This document shows positions 30,201 to 41,117 of a DNA stretch of 45,295 nucleotides, piece by piece (the stretch's first letter is position 1; each line of letters begins with the position of its first letter). The stretch is taken from the NCBI GenBank assembly GCA_000310025.1, contig FN649742.1:3787744-3833038 (forward strand). The letters are read 5' to 3'. Made by a program: the position numbers and the translations under genes. Below the pieces are notes generated by a model. That model made no database searches. It was not told where the DNA came from and worked only from the letters and a program-made list of their open reading frames with translations. The DNA is from Ectocarpus siliculosus (lineage: Eukaryota > Sar > Phaeophyceae > Ectocarpales > Ectocarpaceae).

Positions 30201-32668
30201 ACTCGATTCGCGCTTGGCGACAAGCTATGCGCAACAGGTTGTTGGGGTCGGACGTGTTCTTGTCTCTGCACCAGTTGTTATTATTTCTCCATCAGTTGAA
30301 AGGAGGATATTGCTACGATGGTCCGAAGCGTTGTTAAAGATATCAATTGCTAATTACATGGTGAATCGGGCAGATTTTCGAGACGAGGTTTGCGCACTGC
30401 ACATGGAACTGTTTTTTTGCTCCCCGAGATGCGAATTATTGGGCACGCTCCGACGCTGACGTCGCGCGTAAGACACTCACACGTCCACGTAGACAGCTTT
30501 TGGCAGAAGCCAGCGTCGCTGGCGGTGCCGCTTTTTCCGCACAGCAATCACCTATTTCATGAATGGCACTGCTGCCATTCTTCTTTGTTCTCTTTCGCGT
30601 GCTGCTTGGCGATGGCCGTTCTGCCGTCCGCCTGCCTTCAATAAACCCACCAATACACGCATGTTTCCACATTCTGCTGCCCTGCTGCTTGTTTCTGAAT
30701 GATATTCGGTGGATTATGAACGCTCCTCGGTGGTGTCTGAACGGTGCTCAACGAGGTCTGAACAAAATTTCCTTGGTAGTTTCTGAACTATCCTGGGTCG
30801 CCCATCGCCCTTGTCCGCACCCCCTCCCGCCCATGCTCCCCTCCCCCCCCTTCTTCTGTCTTGGTTGCGTCGCACCATTCGTAAAAACCGCGTCGCCGCA
30901 GGGAGATGCCCAAGCGCCAGCTGTTCCGCCATTCGATTGCTTCGATCGATCTGGACGCGTTTCGTGCCCAGCCAGAAAAGAGGTACGTAGCAGGTACCTG
31001 TTTCGTGCGTGCGTGCGTGCGTGCGTAACTTCCCCTGCAAACTGCCTGTAGGTTCCGTAAAAGCGCGTGCGGTTGCATGGCCAGTACCGACACTCCGCAT
31101 GCTAGGTCACCCCGTCACCACCATCCCCACCCTGAGACGGGCTAGTAAACACGTGGCAGTGCGTAGCCACGGCCTTCGGCGCCCGAGACATGACAAGGGG
31201 AAAGAAAGGCGGAACTGTCAACACTACGTAGCCGTGCTGGTTCCTGGTCACCCACCAAGAGAAACGGGGCAGTAAAATAGTTGAGCCGTGCCCTCCCGTC
31301 CGTTGGCACGTCAGGAAATGGCGAGAAACGAATCCTAACAATTGATTGCCTGTCAGTAGTGCAGAGCTGGAACATGCCGAAAAGGAAGGGGATGGGGCTA
31401 GCTGAGGAACAAACCACAAATTTCCTTGCTTAAAGAGATACTTCCCGACCGACCGACCGACCGAGCCAACCCACCCTATCTCGAACCCAACCCAATCCGC
31501 CCCAAAACACAACGTACATAGTCTCAAGGTCGCCCGGTGGTGGTATTGTTCGTGTGTTTTTCTGGTGTTTCGTCTCTTGAAGGGATGCATGCGTGGCCAA
31601 TGAAAAAGTAAGTTGGCGGGGCATTAGGTCGGCCCCACACCCCCGGTGAAGGGCAAGGTATTTCTTGTGCTGTTGGACCTGGGCCTGTCATCGTTCTCGT
31701 GCGACATCCTGTGTACAACATGTTGTTATCGTCTGCCCAGGGACTGCGGCTCGTAGAGAGGTTTGATTCGAAGAGAAAGTCGGGCGTAAACGGAGGACGA
31801 AACAGCTCCTGCGGTAGTAATAGAGTAGTCCCACACGGAGGGGTACCACCCTATCGTCCGCAAGATACGACCACCCCAGTCGGCCCTTTTCTTATTTTTT
31901 CGGACGACTCTGCATGTTCCAGAGAAATTCGGAAACCGTGGCGGGGCCGGCCGTCTCTTGAACGACCTCGGTTTTTGCATGTACTGCAGAGTCTCGCGCG
32001 CTGAGCACACACATCTCCCAATTTTTTGTTTGCTACTTGCAGCTGTACTTATGCGGCACGACTTAGGTAGGTGCGTGTAAAGTGTCGCGGAGGGGAGAAC
32101 CGCTGCTGCTGCCACCGCCGCATGCCGCCGACTTGACTATTCTCATTCAATCCGTCGAATCCCCGAACATTTTTTTTTCCCCGTCTGTGTTTGTTTTTGT
32201 TCCTCTTTCCTATTTCCCCAGGGTGGAGCTTTGGCTTCCCTTGCAGCCCGTAAACTCTGGCAACGACCTTCGCGACTACGGCTCGATACAGATCTCGATC
32301 ATGTACAGCGACGACTGCGTGAATCAAGGGTGAGCAGAGACTGACGAACAGGCGTGTTGCTGTAGGCAAGGAAGAGGCGGTGGTATCATAAAAGTATGTA
32401 CTGATGTCACCCGATCCACTACCCGCACCGTCGCGATGCGAGCTGGCGCGGGCTGAGACCGTAGAGAGCACGGCCAACCGACAAACCATTCCATTTGAAG
32501 GAGTTGTCCGCGCAGGTGGCACAAGTTAGAGAATCAGCCACAAGCTAGAAAGCGAGCCGTTCGATCGCAAGACGGCTACCGCAGCCCCCCTCCTCTCACG
32601 CTTCCCCCGTTTTCCACCTGTCCCATTCCGCGGCGCCCCCTCCCGCCCCTGACCGGACGTGTCTCCAG
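27282..32668 (+). CDS. C2-like domain protein (ends tentative)
   Basis: The firm exons are 29927-30048, 30902-30982 and 32222-32329, with fitting phases. Together they read VEVAVLFDLIAR, EMPKRQLFRHSIASIDLDAF and VELWLPLQPV..GSIQISIMYSDD, the pattern of the last strands of a C2 domain (short turn, hydrophobic strand, W..L, then GxIxxxxxY). C2 domains bind membranes or proteins, often with calcium. Two added exons are guesses supported by phase. The 5' exon 27282-27464 (starts MFSCRLMKVNGVLLPEVLG, phase-0 donor TCG|GTGAGA) joins the phase-0 exon 29927 across a 2.5-kb intron. The 3' exon 32516-32668 begins after CGCGCAG and encodes WHKLENQPQARKR then a Pro-rich stretch. The calcium-binding loops expected at the start of a C2 domain are not visible, so it may be incomplete or non-calcium binding. 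The stop codon is not established. Confidence 0.5.
28410..28985. repeat. Imperfect tandem triplication, unit about 225 bp
   Basis: The landmark CAGCGATGACAAAGG followed by CCATGAGCTGTGTGTATGGT occurs at about 28424, 28654 and 28875 (spacings 230 and 221). Copies 2 and 3 also share TCGATGCTCCCTCGCCACCC and a T-rich stretch. The array lies within the long first intron proposed for the C2-like gene. Frames cross it on both strands, but none stays open through all copies. Confidence 0.8.
30994..31027. repeat. (GTGC)n microsatellite
   Basis: Six or more GTGC/CGTG tetranucleotides lie just after the splice donor at 30983 in an intron of the C2-like gene. Confidence 0.8.
31449..31471. repeat. (CGAC)n microsatellite
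   Basis: Five CGAC/CCGA tetranucleotides lie within the intron 30983-32221 of the C2-like gene. Confidence 0.75.
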
Positions 32669-35244
32669 GTACATGTTCGGGCTTTTTTGCGGGCTTACTC
32701 TCCCGCGCTTGAGCATCCATCCATCCTGATGCCCACTTCTCCATACATATATCTGTATATCTCTGCCGACGAGAGAGAGAAAGCGAGAGGAGGGACCCGT
32801 TCGACGCGTGGCGTTTTGGCGCTTCGTGTTAACCTTCGCTTGGCGCTGACAGCCGCGTCACATTTTGGGGGGGCGTTTTTTCTATCTTCCCGAGAGATTT
32901 GAGTTTATATAGCCCACCCTTTCCGAAGGCGGCAGTAGGGCAGCATAGCGGTGTCCAGAACGAGGATACTTGGCGGCAGCGTGGGTTGTTAGGGCGCAGT
33001 TGTAGCGCCGGGATGAAAATATAGAATGGGAGGGACTTCGTAGATCTCTCAGCCCTACCCCCTCGCAGGCCTGCCTCTCGTTCGGTCACCCCCTTCCCCC
33101 CCCCCCCCCGCAACCAACCCTCCCATCTCAGTTGTCTTTGCATCGATACCGCAGTGGTAGAGATGGGGTGGCATCGGGGGGAGGAGGGGACAGCAACGGC
33201 CTGCAATGTTCCCAGTGGTCGTCGGGCCGTTGGTAGTGGCGTGAGCTGTGGCTGGTCGAAAAACCGTTCTTGCTGCGGGCGGGTGCTGTCCATCGTTTGC
33301 TGGTGGAGAGCCGAGGGTCGGCCCCGTAGGAACGCGACAAGCCAGCGGCCTACTTCAAAAGGCGCGAGGCACCCGCCACCCGCCACCCGCCACCCGCAGG
33401 CGAGGTGACTGCTGTGAAGAGCTTTTGAGGGGATTGTTTCGGCCTGTCGGCGGCGTGGCAGCAGGGAAGAAGGCTCCCCGACGCCTCGTTTGCCTTACCC
33501 TGTCTGGTATTTACCATGACATCCAAAAGCCTGTAGTTTGCGAATCTTCTTGCCTTTATAGGGGGGGGGGGTACCTATAAAGATGTTTCTCGGCTCAAGG
33601 GGGGGGGGGGTATGCAGGACGTCCATACCCCCTGCCCGTGGTCTGTTTTGGTTGCGAAGTCACTCTGGTTTTGGATGCCTGAGGGTACCACTCATCCTAG
33701 CCGCAACGTGGCGGTAGTATGTGGTAGGCTTTTTTACGGTACAAGTTGTGACGCGTGTTTTTTACTTATGGAGGGTTGATCGTCACCTACTATTTACGTC
33801 AATGTCTTTACGTTATGTATGTGTTGGTGGTGTTCTCGTCGAGAGTGGAGGTTGCGGGGGCGCCAACGAATGCGGAGGAGGGGGTGTCTGGGTGTCTGGG
33901 GGTGCGGAGTATGTCTGCTAGCGGCGTGAGAGAACCCTGTTTTGTCCGTGTTGATATTTATTATGTGTGCAGTGGTGTGTGGTGTTCCACGGGTGTGGAT
34001 TGCGGCGGGATATTTTATGGTGTGTGATTTTGTTCGCGCGCGCGGCTGTGTCCTGTGTGTGGTGCAGTGCGAAGGTGCCATCCCTTGCCATCTCTGAAGG
34101 CTGTACTACCTAGGGTGGAACGTGCGTGTATTTTTTGTTGGCCTGAGACGACCCGTCCACCGGCTGCTGCTTGGTGTTGGCCCGGTTTCGCGTGTGGGCG
34201 TCCGTGTCGTTGAGCTAAAATTCTACCTACAGTCGCCGTCTGACCTGATGTGTGGTGGCAGTGGCACAGCTCTAAATCGAACACAAGATCGTTGGTCAAC
34301 CTTTTTTGCTGGTAGTCCTTCGAGGACTCCCGTTTGGCTGTGTTTTTTTATGCGTAGAAGCAAGAAACAGAAACTATATGCTGCGTGATTTCGCTGAATC
34401 ACCCGTGTGTTCACACAGGAAAGCCGCCGAGACATTACACTTTTGGGCTTGCGTCAATTTTGTTGGATTTCGTTGGGCTTTTGGGGGGGCATGTGCATCC
34501 TCTTCGGGGTGTAGTGTTGTTTTGGAAAAGATGCGGACATTGGCTGGAGAGAGTTTTTTCGTGACGGTGTCTGTTTTTGTACCGTGTGTTTCTTCAGTAT
34601 TCCCCGTAGACGAAGTGGCGACGATTTAAAGGGATCCGCCCAACCAACACGTAGTAGTCGAGATGCTTGACTTTTTTTCGGCATCAAACTCTCCATGTTT
34701 TTGCTCTGTGAGGTCGATCGTGGTTTTGAGCCACAAAAGATACGAAAACGGTATGGGAGACAGCTGGAGTGCAGTTAGTACGTGTTGTGTAAAATGCACA
34801 CATGTTTGTGTGTGGCAGTCTTTGTTTTGAGCCTTGTCTTTCCTTGACCAATTGACTTCTTTCTGTCCACTGGTCCGAGGGCGGAAGAAAGTTGAAACCA
34901 GGCGTGCATCGGTCTGAGACATGAGGCCGCAAGAGTGTCGACTGGTGACGGTTGTAATTTAGTCACTCTTGTTATCTTTCTGACCGCACCCCCGCTACAG
35001 GTAGACAAGAATAACCCACAAGAACACGCGATGTACAATAGAAGGTACGCAAAGTAAGGCCTTTAAGTGAAAGCGGGGCAATCAACGAAAGGTAAAACGA
35101 GGACCAAGAACAGCAGCTGGAGTAGCGGAGTACTACCGGCTTGGGGTGATCCACATCTTCCTCTCGTTATTATTGATGAGCTCGCGCCCCGCAGAGAGAG
35201 AGAGACGGGATCTACTGGAAGAGGGAGTAGATCCGACGGTTCCT
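32669..35244. other. Region between the C2-like and PH-ankyrin genes; no firm gene
   Basis: The 3' end of the C2-like gene should be in the first part. A heptamer tandem CACCCGC occurs at about 33366-33397, and G runs at about 33562-33572 and 33600-33611. From about 33720 to 34900 the plus strand is T/G-rich with no accepted frame. A short candidate exon (34999-35057, VDKNNPQEHAMYNRR) is too weak to list as a gene. Confidence 0.4.
33366..33397. repeat. Short tandem repeat of CACCCGC
   Basis: Four units of a 7-base motif occur in direct succession. It is a simple minisatellite with no associated feature. Confidence 0.8.
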
Positions 35245-38200
35245 TCAGCTCGATTCCTCCGCCGCTCTCTGCTGCGCGATGGCCGCCACGCGCTCCAGCC
35301 GTCTTTCTCTAGCCAGTCGTCTTGCCTTTGCGTGCAGGACCACATCATCCTCTGGACTGTGCGTCGTCCCTGCCACAACAGAGATCGAGGCCGAGGCGAA
35401 AACAAACAAGCAAACAAAAACAAGAAAATAGTAACATGAGAGAAGACGAGGAAGGGCGCGCGAGATCGATCGGTGCACCTAGAGTAAACGTTTCGTCGGC
35501 AGCGCGCTCTTTTGCAGAGGTTGGCTTGGTGCAGACGGGTGTCGTATGCTGGTCGCCCTTTCCGTCCGCGGGATCTTCCGTTTGCGATGTGCTATGTATG
35601 CTCGCTAACTGAGAAGTCTTTTAGCCATGATAATGCACGCAGCAAGCTAAGCACGTTGTGACGGGAGAAGTACGCCCTCTTTCGCCGACTTCGCACTGCT
35701 GTGTGTGGTGACTCTACAGGTTGGTGACAAGCTTCTTAGTAAAAGAACCTCAAGACCACTGCTGTCTGGGCACATCTCTCTCTGTTCCCATTCTGTCGCA
35801 TACAGCAGGACAGGGCCACTCTCACCTGGGATTGGGCTATCCAAAGCTTTACTGTGCTGGATGTTTAGGCCCCACACGTCATCGACAGGAGCAACTTTGC
35901 CCGAAGTAGAAAATAACCGCCGGAAATCGTAAGCTACAACTAATTAGTTTATCCCGAACACTCACGCGGGCTCCTACCGCCACACTACGTTCGTGGTCAG
36001 CTCAAGCTCCACCCACGGAACGCGATCTATCGCAACCCCCGACAACTGGTGAGTGGCAGCAGAAAGACAAGTTGTGCTTTCCCAACCGAGTTTCGCCCCC
36101 TTTGTGCACACACACGCTGATGGGGAGCTGAAGCCAACCCGCGTCGCTCACCGCGTTCGTTCGCATCGCAACCCAGCCGAAAACCAAACCGTGAGAAAAA
36201 ACGGAACACCGCCGGAGCAACGCCGTGTGCGTGACTTGCCTGCTGCGAGTGGCTGAAGACGTCCTCGGACCACGAGCTTCGACAGCCTCGAGCAGGAGAC
36301 GTACCTTTTAACACAAGGAAGGAGCGGAGGAGCAAGATGTGTCGTTAAAGGGGTTGGTTGGTTCGAAGAGAGTTCGGGGTCGGACGTGATAGAGACGAGC
36401 ACCGACGACGAGGAAAGGGTGTTGAGTGTGGGTGACGCGATATTTTTTTCCCGTAGTCTCGGCGGGAAACGATGGTAGTACTGTAAGGAGTGGTCAACTG
36501 GGGGGCGCGCGTGTGTTTGTCTGATTTTTTGGCCGGCGTGCATATGGACGACCTTGCGGTTGTTTTGTGGATACCTTCAAGACCAAGATGCGACTCGCAA
36601 GGGGGGATCATTTCATCAACACTGGAAGACAGGTGAGTCAGCACAACACGGAGCGAACACCAAACTGGCACTGAAGGGAATAAAGCGCCATGGTTGAAAA
36701 TATACCTTCGAAGGATTTTCTATCTAGACTCAATACACAATACACCAAGTAACCAGAACCCAGGCCTTCAAGATGCATCCCAACACTTTCTACTACCTCA
36801 CGGTTCGAACGAGCAGAGATCTGTCCTAGATGCTCACCCCGTTCCCGTCGGATCAGTCTCCTGCAGTAGCTCGTCCATCTCGTTGGGCAACAGCGGCTGG
36901 CCGACGCGGCACAGGACCGCCCTCAGCTTCTCGGCGCTGATGAGCTCCCCCCGGCCGTCCCCCTTGATGGCCTGCAGGGCGCGGTACACGTCCGACCGGC
37001 GGCCCGTCGCCACGTACGAGCTAGTCTCGACCAGGATTTCGCCGCCAGACCCGTGGGCCATGGCCGGCGGGACGGCCGACGCGGTGCCGGCGCTCTCGCG
37101 CAGCCACTCCCATATCTGCCTCCTCGCCTCGCTGTCGGGCATGCTGCCGGGAGCTCTCTCGCCCTCCTCTCGTCGCCGCCTTGCGCACGGCCTCTCGCTC
37201 TGTTCCCCGCGCGCGGAGTGGCGTCCGCTGTGCCTCTGCCTGGTGCCGACGACTCGTGCGCCACCGTCACCACGACACCCGTTGTTGGTGCTACCACCAC
37301 TCATCTCCGTCCCACCGCCCGGGGTGGTAGTCGCTGGCCGCCGCCGCCGCCGTTGCTGCCCTGCTCCCTTTGCCGAGCTCGTGACCCGACTGCCCGGTGT
37401 TCCAGGGCCGCGGCCCTCGTCGACACCACCCGGCATAGGGCAGGACGCGGGCCGCGTGGTCCCTCTCCCGCGCTTCAATCCGCCGCCGCCGCCGCCGCTG
37501 ACGAGCACGGCAGAGCTCCTCCCCATCCTGTAGTCCTTGAAGTGGACACCGCCCGCCCCTCCCGCTTGACGACGTTCCCTGGCGGCACCACCGCCGCCGC
37601 GGCCGCCGCGGTCGCCGCCGCCGTGAGCACCACCGTCGTGGTCGTTCCGCGAACATCGGGCGCCGTGCCCGGCGGCCAGGCGATGGCGTGCCCCCCCGAG
37701 GGCCGTCTCGTGGTCGCCACGGGGGAGCGCCGGCGTGGCGACGCCTCCTCTTCCTCCTCCGCTGCTGCTGCGGCATCGCCCCTCGCCGAAGGACGGCGCG
37801 GCGGAGGAGAGGGAGGCGGAGGACACGTACGGGAGCCGCGACTTCGCGATCTCGTAACGCTTCTTCGCCCTCCGGTTTCTCCGCGAGGGCGAGAACGTCA
37901 CCCCCCTTGCGGTCGTCGTCTTGGGGGCGGTGGTGCGAGCGGTGGCAGCAACAGCAGCGGTGCCGGCGGTAGCGACAGGCGGCGCCCCTCGAAGGCCAGT
38001 CGTCCTCGCCACGGTGTCATCGTCGTCGTCCTCCTCCTCCTCCTCCTTCCTCGTCGCCTCTTCCTTAACGCTAGGGAGGTTCGCCGGAACGATGAAGATG
38101 GTGCCTCCGGCGATCTGGTACTTGCTCGAGTCCAGGATGGACAAGAGGAGGCTCCGGGATTTGGGGAAGCCGCTCGTGAGGCGGAACCCTAGGTCGAGCG

Positions 38201-40227
38201 GGGTCTCCCCGAGGTGGTTCACCGCTCTCGCGTCCGCGCCGTGGGACATGAGAAACACCACCACCCGCAGCGCCTCCTGGGCGTGGATCTAGCGATTCGT
38301 TACAAGTCGGGCGTGGGAAAGGTGGGGGGAGGGAGGGAGGCGTCATCACACGCGGGCTCTTTGACGACTGCGGGGGCACCAGCAGCAGCTGTAACTAGAG
38401 TCCGGTTCAACGAACAGGACGAAGAGAGAGAGCTCAGAACCACGCTCTTCTTGTAGACGCCGCCGGAGAGAGAGACCGCCCCCCCGAGCGTTCCGGAACG
38501 CAAGAGATACGAGTGGGTCGCACCTTGGACTGGTCAACGCCTGTCGTGTCTCCTCCCCGCGCCACGACCGCCGCACACTCGGCGGCATGCTTCACGGCGT
38601 AGTGCAGGGCCACGCACCCGTACGCGTTGGTGCGGTTGACGTCGACGCCCCTAGATATCAACTCCTTCACGCGGAGTATGTCGCCGATCTGGCTCGCGCG
38701 AAAGATGCTGGCGCCTGCCAGGTAGCCCTCCTGCGACATGGCCTACGATGTCCGACGACAGTAGCAGGCATGGGGGATGCACGTTGAGGGACAGAGCAGG
38801 TGTTTCGCATAGTTGGCGATCGATGTTTCTTCCAGGGACACGCACAGTGTACTTCACGGAGGTAATAAAATGGCACGCCCAGGTTAGGTTCTTGAAAACA
38901 AGGAAATGCTACCAAAGTTCAAGTCGAAGGGACGTACGTGACCACGTCGAGTGTCGCGGTGTGAAGAGAAAGTTGTCGCGACTGCTCATGTTTCAGTATC
39001 CCATCCAAAAGACTACATGTTCCTCTAGCAGCCGCTTTTATGTGCCTGTCGTGTGATTCGAACAAACCCTGTGTGCCCCCCGGTGGACTACCACTTGGTA
39101 TTGAATGTGTCGTGTGCTGGCGTACGCGTCTAACAAACCTAAGGCAGCAAGTGACCTACCACTAGTTTGATCCAGTATACGAACCCGTGAGAGAGGGAGG
39201 CAGTGTGTGGTCACTCGCACCTGCTCGAGGAGGTTCGTCCACCTTTCCAACGCCAGGCTGTCCTTCGTGGCCAGCGTCACGCAGCGCAAGGTTCCCCCGA
39301 CTGCTGCCGTGCCGCTTACCATCAGAATCGCTTCCCTCCCGAGTCTCTTGCACAAGGCCTCCTTTCCTGTTTGTCGGCGAGCGAAGCAGTGACGAGAGGC
39401 AAGGCGGGAAGACATCAAGCCTAGTGCTGACAATAGTTTTCAAACTGAGCGAGTCACTTGCATACGAACACGATTCATGAGTTAAGCAAGAGCGTCTAGA
39501 ACTTGTTTGGAACCAAGTTTACGGGAAGAGCAAGGGTGAACGACGAGTACATGCTGCTGTAGAAGGCAATCGATCGATCGCATCGAGGGGAGCACACCAT
39601 TTGCGGGGGACGCAGAAGAAAAGGCGGCGTCGAGCAAGACCAGGTAGATCATTCAAAGATGCTGGCGGCTACAGACACCCTTTTTCTTGTGCCCTAAGAA
39701 AGAGGACAGACCGTAGCCAGACCGTTGTCTGCATTGCTGGTTTACGACGATCTGCTACTTCTGCGTGGTTGCGATGTTCACCTGCTACTTTCGCGTGGTT
39801 GCTACATGTTTTCCTGCCGCGGCGCGCATGGTCTCACCAGGGTCAATTCTTGTCTGCTGCACACTCAGCGGGAGAGAGAAAAGACAGGGAGTGTCGGGCT
39901 CGGGCCGGGTCGCCGACTCGAACACCTGCAGCTCTCCTGGCAGCACCCGTATCCAACGCGGCTTCCACACCGTCGCAAAACCCTGCGCGCCTCTCTGGAG
40001 CTTGTCGAGAACCCCCTCCGCCACAAGATCCTGAGTGCCGGCGGCATCACCTGGGACAGCGGTGCCGTCCTTGGCGGCATTGTTGGCGACGGGTAGTCGG
40101 CTGACGACCTGCTTGAAGTGGTGGAGCTCATCGGGGGGCACGCCGGCCTTTTCGAGGGAGGCGACGATGAAGTCGATGCGGGCGACCACGTCGATGGCGT
40201 CCTCCGTGTTGACGGAGATCCCATCAT
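35245..40227 (-). CDS. PH-domain, ankyrin-repeat and EF-hand-like protein (5' exon missing, 3' exons tentative)
   Basis: Firm exons are 40227-39865, 39366-39221, 38742-38524 and 38288-36838; all borders are GT..AG and all phases agree. The first two give a helical segment (IDFIVASLEKAGVPPDELHH) and a PH domain (WKPRWIRVLPGELQVFES .. LRCVTLATKDSLALERWTNL, ending on the usual C-terminal Trp helix). The third and fourth carry ankyrin repeats (GDILRVKELISRGVDVNRTN, YGCVALHYAVKHAA, FLMSHGADARAVNHLGETPL). A long disordered Arg/Gly/Ala and acidic region follows, then an EF-hand-like end (IKGDGRGELISAEKLRAVL, DPTGTG). The first EF loop has Lys at position 1, so calcium binding is doubtful. Two further exons fit by phase: 36621-36575, and 35369-35245, which encodes a charged helix (ARRLARERRLERVAAI) and a stop. 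The ATG at 38739 is internal. The upstream exon ending in phase 1 was not found. Likely a membrane-associated adaptor; function not known. Confidence 0.72.
35640..35905 (-). other. Isolated coding-like open segment of unknown origin
   Basis: On the minus strand the frame reads GKVAPVDDVWGLNIQHSKAL, then a segment ending YATEWEQREMCP and SSGLEVLLLRSLSP, about 75 codons without a stop. It lies in the last proposed intron of the PH-ankyrin gene. Its amino-acid pattern looks like protein, but it has no clear start or splice borders. It could be a relic of a mobile element or an inserted gene piece. No family is recognised. Confidence 0.25.
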
Positions 40228-41117
40228 CTACGTATAGCATTCGCGAACATCATTTGCCGGTCGTTTTGACGCACGAGGACGGAGGGGGGTGTTAGATTTT
40301 TGGAAAGGGTAGCCTGAAGTAGTTGGTGTATGGATGCGGAGAGACTGTGTAGCATGTTCTGTGTTTCTTATGTAGCGGTGTGTGTGCATGACGAAGGGCG
40401 TTCGAGTCGTTTATGTATGTTGGAGACAGCAGAGAAGACCAACCACTCGGTGTAGACGGTACATAGCTTTGTCTGACAGTATAAGTGTAGTCTACTGTAC
40501 AGTCAACCCTGCCGAAGCAGTTCAAATGGAGTGGAAAATAAGGGGATGAACCCAGGTGCGTAGCCACCAGCAGTGCTTATGTTGTGTATGACAAAACAAA
40601 ATAATAGAAAATGACTAGATCACACATTTGTGCACCAGGAGACATGCTCCATTCACTAGCCGGACGTACTGTAGAGCTCTTCGTCCAAAAGGTGCAAGCA
40701 TCGTTGTTGCTCAATCTTGCAGCGGCTGCTCATGTACCTTTCGCATGTACTCGGAGTTGACCTGCGGTATTTTTCAGCTCTAGCCACGAGACAACTTGCC
40801 TGTAGATGAACCCATGGTACCTAAGAAGCAAGGGAGGGCCCACCCACCCCTCTCTTCCGGTCCCGGGCGTGTATCGTGTAGTATGTTGTGTATCCCAGAG
40901 GGCCCGCTGTCCCGCTCTATGTACGAGGCTAAACAAGTATCGGTTCGGGGATTTTCAGCGGCGCAATTTGGTTAATTTCGAGGATCTCGCGGCGTTTTGG
41001 TTCACTCGGCTGGCGCGCGCGCTGGTGAGAGCCGCAGAGCCGCAGAGCAGAGAGCAGCCTTTGGGAGCCTTTGTGGCACTGCTTGTTGATCTTGCTTGTG
41101 TGTGCACTCCAGCCAGG
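40228..41117. promoter_or_regulatory. Divergent region between the PH-ankyrin and AAAP transporter genes
   Basis: The first recognised exon of the minus-strand gene starts at 40227 and the plus-strand transporter start codon is at 41118. The missing first exon of the PH-ankyrin gene and both promoters should lie between them. No convincing TATA box, initiator or conserved element is visible. Confidence 0.35.

Noticed and set aside
36694-37533. 279-codon plus-strand frame
   Set aside because: Also antisense to the same exon. The minus strand has the domain evidence and phase-consistent splicing.
37053-38192. 379-codon plus-strand frame over the ankyrin gene
   Set aside because: It is the antisense shadow of the large GC-rich ankyrin/disordered exon. 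It is low complexity (Ala, Arg, Pro, Ser) with no domain.
38524-38739. Independent small ankyrin gene starting at the ATG at 38739
   Set aside because: An acceptor (CGTAG) three bases upstream of that ATG matches the phase-0 donor of the PH exon at 39221, so the Met is more likely internal to a larger protein.
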